Below, one piece after another: positions 8,758-13,928 of a stretch of DNA of 13,928 nt. The stretch's first letter is position 1, and the number at the start of each line of letters is the position of its first letter. The position numbers and the translations under genes are program-made. The notes below the pieces were generated by a model, which was not told the DNA's origin, ran no database searches, and saw only the letters and a list, made by a program, of their open reading frames with translations. The DNA is from an uncultured Coriobacteriia bacterium (GTDB lineage Bacteria; Actinomycetota; Coriobacteriia; Coriobacteriales; QAMH01), in assembly GCA_902478425.1 (NCBI GenBank), contig CABSKV010000037.1, positions 1 to 13,928 on the forward strand, written 5' to 3'.

Positions 8758-9642
8758 TCACGAATTGGCATGCAGCGCTGCACGACGCATGACATCGCGG
8801 TCGACCTCGACGGGGAGCGCCATCGCATCGGCCCATATCTCGACCGAAAGCGCCGCCTGCTCGATGAGCATCTCCAAACCGTCCATGCACGTCGCACCAT
8901 GCTGCCAGGCACCGGCAAGCAACGCCGTCTCACCGTGCCCGTACACGGTATCGAGCACGACCTGTCCTCTGTGCAGCAGGCTCGTGTCTACGATCGCCTC
9001 GTCATCGGGGTGCATGCCCCGCGGCGTGGCATCGACGATGACATCGGCCTTGGACACGAGCGCCTCCACCCGTGCGTAGCTCCTGCCATGCAGCACGCTC
9101 GCTTCGTGAGGCTCGATGCTCGTGCGTATGCGGTTCACGCACGACAACGCCTTGGCCTCGTCACGCGAAAGCAACGTGACCTCTCGGGCACCCGCCTGGG
9201 CGGATGCCGCGGCAATGGCAAGGGAAGTCGGACCCGTACCGCAGATGAGCACGCGTGCACCCGTCAGCGGCGTGTCGGTCACGCGCTCGATCGCCCGTAC
9301 GGCACCGAGACCGTCGGTGTTGTACGCGCAGAGCTTGAGGTCCTCATCGCGTACGAGCACGTTGGCGCCACCTGCGGCGATGACGCCCGCATCGGCATAG
9401 TCGGCACACGAGAAGGCGAGCTTCTTGTAGGGCATCGTGATGTTCATGCCCCGATAGCGACCCGTACGCACGAGACTGATCTGATAGGCGGCCTCGTCCT
9501 CGTTCGCACAGCGCACCGCGCTGTAGTGCCAACGCGAGAACGGCCACTTCGTCTTGCCGAGCTCCTGGTAGAGCGCGTTGTGCATGACGGGAGAAAGCGA
9601 GTGGGCCACCGGGTCGCCAATGAGCACGAACTCCGGGTTCAT
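8758..9642 (-). CDS. aroE: Shikimate dehydrogenase family protein
   Basis: The protein has 294 residues. AroE reduces 3-dehydroshikimate to shikimate with NADPH in aromatic amino acid synthesis. The start is ATG 9642, with GGGAG 6 bases upstream, aligned with the family N-terminus; a longer in-frame ORF to 9843 is only overlap with yqeG. Substrate-site residues are present: S15 and S17 in AHSLSP, NITMPYKK with catalytic-type K73, N94 in GGAN, NTD 108-110, and Q262 in EQAA. The nucleotide-binding loop is GTGPTS (135-140) rather than the usual GAGGA, and YGHGET replaces the common YNPxET. The protein could therefore prefer a different cofactor or be a paralogue such as a quinate/shikimate enzyme. 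The ATG overlaps the yqeG TGA (ATGA), so translation is probably coupled. Confidence 0.9.
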   Translation of the reverse strand: MNPEFVLIGDPVAHSLSPVMHNALYQELGKTKWPFSRWHYSAVRCANEDEAAYQISLVRTGRYRGMNITMPYKKLAFSCADYADAGVIAAGGANVLVRDEDLKLCAYNTDGLGAVRAIERVTDTPLTGARVLICGTGPTSLAIAAASAQAGAREVTLLSRDEAKALSCVNRIRTSIEPHEASVLHGRSYARVEALVSKADVIVDATPRGMHPDDEAIVDTSLLHRGQVVLDTVYGHGETALLAGAWQHGATCMDGLEMLIEQAALSVEIWADAMALPVEVDRDVMRRAALHANS

Positions 9643-10142
9643 GAGCTGCTCCCGATGGCGCGCATGCCGCGCACGGACCTGCGATCGAGCATGCGAAGGA
9701 AATGGGTATGCACCGGATCCGAGCCGGATTGCGGAACAACGAGAATGGCGTCCATCCCCACGCGATGCGCGCCGAGCACGTCCGTGTAGCTCTGGTCGCC
9801 AATCATCACGGCCTGGTTGCAGGCAACGCCAAGCATCGCGCATGCCTGCACATAGCCACGCGCAAAGGGCTTCATCGCATTGCGCACGAGGGGCACGCCG
9901 AGCACGAGGGCGGCTTCGATGACGCGCTCATGCGCGGTGTTCGAGATGAGAGCCACGCCTAGGCCCGCATCTTCGAGCGACTCGACCCACGCGATGGCCT
10001 CGTCGGACAGCCCCGCCGCACCGCGCGGTTGAAGGGTATTGTCGAGATCGAGCAGGACGGCACGATACCCTTGCTCGACGAGCGTCTGGGGATCGATGTC
10101 GAGTACCGACACGTAGTAGGCGTCTGGCCTGATGCTCATCAT
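9639..10142 (-). CDS. yqeG: YqeG-family HAD-IIIA phosphatase
   Basis: The protein has 167 residues, the usual length for this family. The HAD motifs are in order: I, DLDNTL with nucleophile D32 and acid D34; II, ISNT with S67; III, K91 in MKPFARG; IV, GDQSYTDVLGAHRVG with D116. Eukaryotic relatives (GEP4-like) dephosphorylate phosphatidylglycerophosphate; the substrate of bacterial YqeG is less certain, so only a phosphatase role is claimed. The start may be the first ATG (10142) or the adjacent second one (10139). The ribosome site is a weak GGTGA inside the mltG terminal codons. The mltG stop is 3 bases upstream, and the aroE start overlaps this gene's stop, which places it inside an operon. 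Confidence 0.9.
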   Translation of the reverse strand: MMSIRPDAYYVSVLDIDPQTLVEQGYRAVLLDLDNTLQPRGAAGLSDEAIAWVESLEDAGLGVALISNTAHERVIEAALVLGVPLVRNAMKPFARGYVQACAMLGVACNQAVMIGDQSYTDVLGAHRVGMDAILVVPQSGSDPVHTHFLRMLDRRSVRGMRAIGSSS

Positions 10143-10145
10143 CGG

Positions 10146-11225
10146 CTAATCACCGTACTGAGCCCAAGCGGCGTTGAAGTCTGCGTCATTCACGAAGAAC
10201 ATCGTCTTGCCCTCTTTGTTGGAGAAGAAGAAGTAGAGGTAGTCGACCTGCGCGGGATTGGCCGCAGCCCGGATGGTCGCCACCGACGGATTGCAGATGG
10301 GACCAGCCGGCAAACCGTAGTGATTGGGATTGCGCGTGTTGTAAGGGCTGTCGCTTGCCAGGTCCTCGAACGTGAGTTCCTCGGTCATGTCCTTGCCGAC
10401 GGCGTAATAGGTGGTCACGTCGCTACCCAATGTCATGCCCTTTTGCAGGCGGTTGTAGAAGACGGCTGCAATCGGTGCCTTGTCGTCTTCGGCCTGGTAT
10501 TCCTTCTCGACCATCGAGGCGAGCGTCACCACATCGTAGAGCGTGAGGTTCTTCGAGGCCGCGTAGCTCATGTCGACGGTGGCGATCTGCTCGGCGAACT
10601 GGTCGAGCATCATGCGGATGATGTCATCGGGAGTTGCGGAAGGATCGACGCGGTACGTATCCGGATACAGGAAGCCCTCCATCGAGTTATTGTAGACGCC
10701 TTCGAGGAACGGATATTCGGCGACGTAGTCGGAAGCCTTCTGCGTCTGGGCATAGAATTCCTCGGCGTCGATACCGCATGTGGCCTCGACCTTATCGGCG
10801 ATCTGGCGCAGGTTATAGCCTTCGGGGATGACAAGCTGCCTGCCCGTCTGGCCACTGGCGAGCATCTTGATGATGTTGTCGAGATCATCGCCGCCGATCA
10901 TGAGATACGAGCCAGATTGCAGGCTCGAGACCTGGTTGAGCTGCTTGACGCGATTCGTGAACGCGTTAGCCGAGGCAATGACGCCGTCATCGACCAGTAT
11001 GGAGGCGATCTGATCGGTCGAGGAGCCAGCGGGGATCACGACCTCGATTTCGGCACCCTGCTTGACCTGCCCCGTCTTGTCGCCAAAGAGGTTCTGGTAG
11101 GCGACAAAGCCGATAATGGCGATGATGACGATCACGACCACCGCGATGACGAGCGTGCGCTTGCGCGACTTGCCCCTGCGCTTCTCCGTATAGCTTGATG
11201 CAGCGTAATGCTGACCTTGGGTCAT
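10146..11225 (-). CDS. mltG: Endolytic murein transglycosylase MltG (YceG-like)
   Basis: The protein has 359 residues and is single-pass membrane bound. MltG cuts nascent glycan strands at the membrane and is thought to set strand length. A basic cytoplasmic N-terminus (KRRGKSRKR) is followed by one helix (about 24-43). A LysM-like subdomain comes next (about 58-130, IPAGSSTDQIASIL and GSYLM). The catalytic YceG domain shows IPEGYNLRQIA, EGFLYPDTYR (183-192), ASMVEKE with catalytic-type E240, LGSDVTTYY, and SPYNTRNPNHYGLPAGPICNP. The C-terminus has the family pattern LYFFFS..GKTMFF. The ATG at 11225 has GGAGGA only 3-4 bases upstream and overlaps the ruvX TGA (ATGA), which suggests translational coupling. 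The gene ends 3 bases before yqeG. Confidence 0.97.
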   Translation of the reverse strand: MTQGQHYAASSYTEKRRGKSRKRTLVIAVVVIVIIAIIGFVAYQNLFGDKTGQVKQGAEIEVVIPAGSSTDQIASILVDDGVIASANAFTNRVKQLNQVSSLQSGSYLMIGGDDLDNIIKMLASGQTGRQLVIPEGYNLRQIADKVEATCGIDAEEFYAQTQKASDYVAEYPFLEGVYNNSMEGFLYPDTYRVDPSATPDDIIRMMLDQFAEQIATVDMSYAASKNLTLYDVVTLASMVEKEYQAEDDKAPIAAVFYNRLQKGMTLGSDVTTYYAVGKDMTEELTFEDLASDSPYNTRNPNHYGLPAGPICNPSVATIRAAANPAQVDYLYFFFSNKEGKTMFFVNDADFNAAWAQYGD

Positions 11226-11653
11226 CGTTCCTCCATCTTGTCTTCGACATGCGCGGCAAGCCAGGTCTCGAGAAAGAGCGAGGCGGCCACGCTGTCGATT
11301 TTACCGCGCATGTCACGCTCGGACAGGCCCTGTTCGCGTAGAAGGCGCTTGGCCTCGGCGCTGCTCAGGCGCTCGTCCACGAACTCAACGGGTAATTCAC
11401 ATGCCTGCGCTATGCGCTCGGCCTGCTCGCGAATGTGCGTCGCCTGACGCCCCACGCTCCCCCGCATCGTCTTGGGAAGCCCGCAGACGAGTAGCTCGGG
11501 CTCGTTGTCCTCCACCAGCATGCGCCAAGCTCGTGCGTTGTCGAGCACCTCGTGCGCGTCCATGACACGCAAGGGAGTGGCGATGCCCGTCGTCGTGTTC
11601 GCGACGGCAACGCCGATGCGCTTCTTCCCTATGTCGAGTCCCATGACGCGCAT
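11222..11653 (-). CDS. ruvX: RuvX/YqgF-family Holliday-junction resolvase-like nuclease (pre-16S rRNA processing)
   Basis: The protein has 143 residues from the start chosen here. The family has an RNase H-like fold; E. coli YqgF acts in 16S rRNA 5'-end maturation, and other members cut Holliday junctions. Motifs are MRVMGLDIGKKRIGVAVAN with D7, VCGLPKTMRGSVG (56-68), FVDERLSSAEA with E94, and KIDSVAASLFL with D120. The ATG at 11653 aligns with the usual family start, but ATGs at 11659 (two residues longer) and 11644 are also possible, and none has a clear Shine-Dalgarno sequence. The open frame extends to 12001, but that part is a shadow of alaS. alaS stops 16 bases upstream and mltG overlaps the end, so it is probably translated as part of one operon. 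Confidence 0.95.
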   Translation of the reverse strand: MRVMGLDIGKKRIGVAVANTTTGIATPLRVMDAHEVLDNARAWRMLVEDNEPELLVCGLPKTMRGSVGRQATHIREQAERIAQACELPVEFVDERLSSAEAKRLLREQGLSERDMRGKIDSVAASLFLETWLAAHVEDKMEER

Positions 11654-11669
11654 GTGCATTAAGACGGGC

Positions 11670-13928
11670 CTAGACGCCGAAGAGCTCCTTGGCCTTGTCG
11701 ATGGCAGCAGGGATGCCGTCGGCGTTCTTGCCACCAGCTTGCGCCATCGCCGGCTTGCCGCCGCCACCGCCACCGATGAGCGGCGCGACGAATCCGATGA
11801 CGTCCTTGGCGTTGAAGCCGGCGTCGACAGCGCCTTGCGTACCTGCCGCCAGCATGAGCGGGCTTCCGCCCTCGGGGTTGCGCGCGAAGAGCACGACCGC
11901 GAAGGGCGCACCACCACTGCGCTGCTTGACGATATCCCACATCTCGCGCATGCCCTGGACGAGTGCCTCACCCAGGTCGGCGATGATGAGCTTGTAGCCA
12001 TCGAGCTCGGCAGCTTGCTCCATGAAGTCGCTGACGCTGCCCTCGGCCGCGGCCTTCATGCGACGCTTGCGCATGCCCTCGAGCTCGTCAAGACGCGCCT
12101 GCATCTTGGCGACACGCTCGGAGACGTCAAGGGGCGGCACCTTGAGGAAGCGTGCCGCCTCGCGTAGCTCCTCCTCCATACGCGACATGTACTCGTAGGC
12201 CTCGATGCTCGTGACGGCCTCGAGGCGACGCGTGTTGGCGCCGATGGAGGTCTCCTGGACGATCTTGAACAGGCCGATCTCGCTCGTGTTGCCCACATGC
12301 GTGCCGCCACAGAGCTCCTTGGAGAAGGTGCCCGTCTCGATGACACGGACGAACTCTCCGTACTTCTCGCCAAAGAGCGCCAGGACACCGTCCTCGCGGG
12401 CCGCTGTGAGCGAGGTCTCGTAGGCGTACACAGGCAAATCGGACATGATGATGTTGTTGCAGATGCGCTCGACCTCGAGGATCTGCTCGTGGGTCATGGG
12501 CTCGAAGTGCGTAAAATCGAAACGCAGCCTATCGGGTGCGACAAGAGAGCCCGCCTGCTTGACGTGCTCACCAAGCACCTCGGAAAGAGCGCGCTGCAGG
12601 ATGTGCGTCGCCGTGTGATTGCGGGCGATGAACGCGCGGCGACGGCAATCGATGGCCGCATGCACGACGTCATCCTTGTGGATGCTGCCGCTCGTCACCA
12701 CGCCGTAGTGGACGGGTAGTCCTTCTTCGGGGCGCTTGGTGTCTTCGACGACGATAGTGCACAGGTCGTTCGAGATGGTGCCGGTATCTCCCACCTGGCC
12801 GCCCATCTCGCCGTAGAACGGCGTCTTGTCGAGCACGATGGCAACCTGCTCGCCCTCATGGGCCTCGTCCACGATGGCGCCATCGACGATGATGTCGACG
12901 ATGCGCGCGTCGCACTCGTCTTCCTTATAGCCCACGAATTCGCTCGGGCCATGCACGTCGAGGATATGCGTGAAGATGTCGCCGAAGCCATCCCAGGCCT
13001 CGTCGTTGCGAGCCGCGCGTGCGCGCTCGCGCTGGGCCGTCATCTCGCGCTCGAAGCCCTCCATGTCGACGTCGATGCCATGCTCGAGGCAGATCTCGGC
13101 CGTGAGCTCGACGGGGAACCCGTAGGTGTCATGCAAGGTGAAGGCGGCAACGCCATCGAGCACGTCGCCCTCGTTCATGCCCTCGATCGTCTCCTCGAGG
13201 TAGTGCATGCCCGTGTCGATGGTGCGGTTGAAGCGCTCCTCCTCGGAGAGCAGCACCTTCTCGATGAGGGCCTTGTTCTCGATGATCTCGGGGTACACCG
13301 CGCCCATCTCGTCGCAGATGGCGTCGAGAAAGCTCTTGAGGAAGGGACCCTCGATGCCGATGAGACGGCCATGGCGCACGGCGCGGCGCAGCAGGCGGCG
13401 CAGGATGTAGCCACGACCCTCATTGGAGGGCAAGATGCCGTCGCCGATCATGAAGACGATGGCGCGGGAATGGTCGGCCATGATGCGCAGCGAGAGATCG
13501 GTGAGCTCGTCTTGACCGTAGCGGCGACCGCTCAGCCTCTCGCCGACCTCGATAAGGCTGTGGAGGATGTCGGTATCGAAGTTGGAGCTCACGCCCTGCA
13601 TGATGGCGGCCATGCGCTCGAGGCCCAGGCCGGTGTCGATGTTCTTCTTCTCGAGCGGGACCATCGTGCCGTCTTCCTGGCGATCGAACTGCGTGAAGAC
13701 GAGGTTCCAGTACTCGAGGAAGCGGTCGCAATCGCAGCCGGGCTTGCAATCCGGGCTACCGCAGCCAACGCCCTCTCCCTGGTCGTAATAGAGCTCGGAG
13801 CACGGGCCGCACGGACCGGTGGGGCCGGCGACCCAGAAGTTGTCATCGGCACCGAGGCGCGAGATATGGCTAGCCGGAACGCCCACCTCCTGCCAGATAT
13901 CGGCAGTTTCCTCGTCCTCCTCGTAGAT
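11670..13928 (-). CDS. alaS: Alanyl-tRNA synthetase (partial, N-terminus beyond right edge)
   Basis: 752 residues are visible, ending at TAG 11672-11670. The frame is open through the last base of the window, so roughly 130 N-terminal residues, including class II motif 1, are missing. AlaRS charges tRNA-Ala and edits mischarged Ser and Gly. In order: the catalytic-domain remainder (FWVAGPTGPCGPCSELYYD, a Cys-rich CGSPDCKPGCDCD insertion, DTGLGLERMAA), the tRNA-recognition helices (GRGYILRRLLRRAVRHGR), the editing domain with HxxxH (visible residues 438 and 442, NHTATH) and CxxxH (540 and 544, CGGTH), then a coiled coil and the C-Ala/DHHA1 domain ending GGGGGGKPAMAQAGG...AKELFGV. It heads the alaS-ruvX-mltG-yqeG-aroE run. 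All visible key residues are intact. Confidence 0.98.
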   Translation of the reverse strand: MYEEDEETADIWQEVGVPASHISRLGADDNFWVAGPTGPCGPCSELYYDQGEGVGCGSPDCKPGCDCDRFLEYWNLVFTQFDRQEDGTMVPLEKKNIDTGLGLERMAAIMQGVSSNFDTDILHSLIEVGERLSGRRYGQDELTDLSLRIMADHSRAIVFMIGDGILPSNEGRGYILRRLLRRAVRHGRLIGIEGPFLKSFLDAICDEMGAVYPEIIENKALIEKVLLSEEERFNRTIDTGMHYLEETIEGMNEGDVLDGVAAFTLHDTYGFPVELTAEICLEHGIDVDMEGFEREMTAQRERARAARNDEAWDGFGDIFTHILDVHGPSEFVGYKEDECDARIVDIIVDGAIVDEAHEGEQVAIVLDKTPFYGEMGGQVGDTGTISNDLCTIVVEDTKRPEEGLPVHYGVVTSGSIHKDDVVHAAIDCRRRAFIARNHTATHILQRALSEVLGEHVKQAGSLVAPDRLRFDFTHFEPMTHEQILEVERICNNIIMSDLPVYAYETSLTAAREDGVLALFGEKYGEFVRVIETGTFSKELCGGTHVGNTSEIGLFKIVQETSIGANTRRLEAVTSIEAYEYMSRMEEELREAARFLKVPPLDVSERVAKMQARLDELEGMRKRRMKAAAEGSVSDFMEQAAELDGYKLIIADLGEALVQGMREMWDIVKQRSGGAPFAVVLFARNPEGGSPLMLAAGTQGAVDAGFNAKDVIGFVAPLIGGGGGGKPAMAQAGGKNADGIPAAIDKAKELFGV

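Noticed and set aside
9643..9843. 67-residue N-terminal extension of aroE
   Set aside because: It overlaps yqeG, is Arg-rich shadow sequence, and the ATG at 9642 has a ribosome site and matches the family N-terminus.
10029..11198. 389-residue plus-strand frame opposite yqeG and mltG
   Set aside because: It mirrors mltG codons and shows no domain or ribosome site of its own.
11654..12001. N-terminal extension of ruvX by about 116 residues
   Set aside because: It lies inside alaS in another frame and has Ser/Arg-rich shadow composition; the RuvX family starts near MRVMGLDIG.
13720..13790. Cys-rich stretch in AlaRS suggesting a metal site
   Set aside because: A CxxxxCxxxCxC insertion of this kind is common in AlaRS of Gram-positive lineages and is not specific to this window.

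Overview
The window is high-GC bacterial DNA with dense housekeeping genes. It reads like a gut-type actinobacterium, most likely class Coriobacteriia. The reasons are the compact minus-strand order alaS-ruvX-mltG-yqeG-aroE, an NAD-dependent DNA ligase, and a large SpaA/VaFE-type surface protein next to cell-wall genes. The taxonomic guess comes from general familiarity, not from a search.

Layout, left to right. The end of ruvB (+) runs off the left edge. A 205-base spacer follows with a conspicuous regulatory array, then an 866-residue membrane-anchored surface protein (+). A perfect 12-bp hairpin separates this gene from everything to its right, all of which is on the minus strand. In transcription order, from the right edge leftward, these are: alaS (partial), ruvX, mltG, yqeG, aroE, ligA, a secreted coiled-coil protein with a lysozyme-like C-terminus, lgt, and yebC. 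alaS to aroE are tightly packed, with two ATGA stop/start overlaps, and look like one operon. ligA follows after 62 bases. A 220-base spacer then precedes the putative peptidoglycan hydrolase and lgt. yebC has its own short upstream region and carries a frameshift.

The most unusual signal is a composite element present twice, about 6 kb apart and on opposite strands, each copy pointing at an envelope gene. Each copy has five CTCCGAA-like heptamers with starts exactly 11 bases apart. Thirteen bases after the start of the last heptamer begins an identical 18-base sequence, CAGGTTCTCGGGGTGGTT. One copy precedes the surface protein and the other precedes the hydrolase-lgt pair. Seven conserved bases plus four variable ones, repeated every 11, is the architecture of PhoB/PhoP-type (OmpR-family) response-regulator boxes. 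I infer a co-regulated envelope regulon with an unidentified regulator. I do not recognise the specific motif.

Functionally the window joins DNA maintenance (RuvB, RuvX, LigA), translation (AlaRS, YebC), aromatic biosynthesis (AroE) and envelope building (surface protein, MltG, the putative hydrolase, Lgt). No tRNA, rRNA, CRISPR array, insertion sequence or phage gene was seen.
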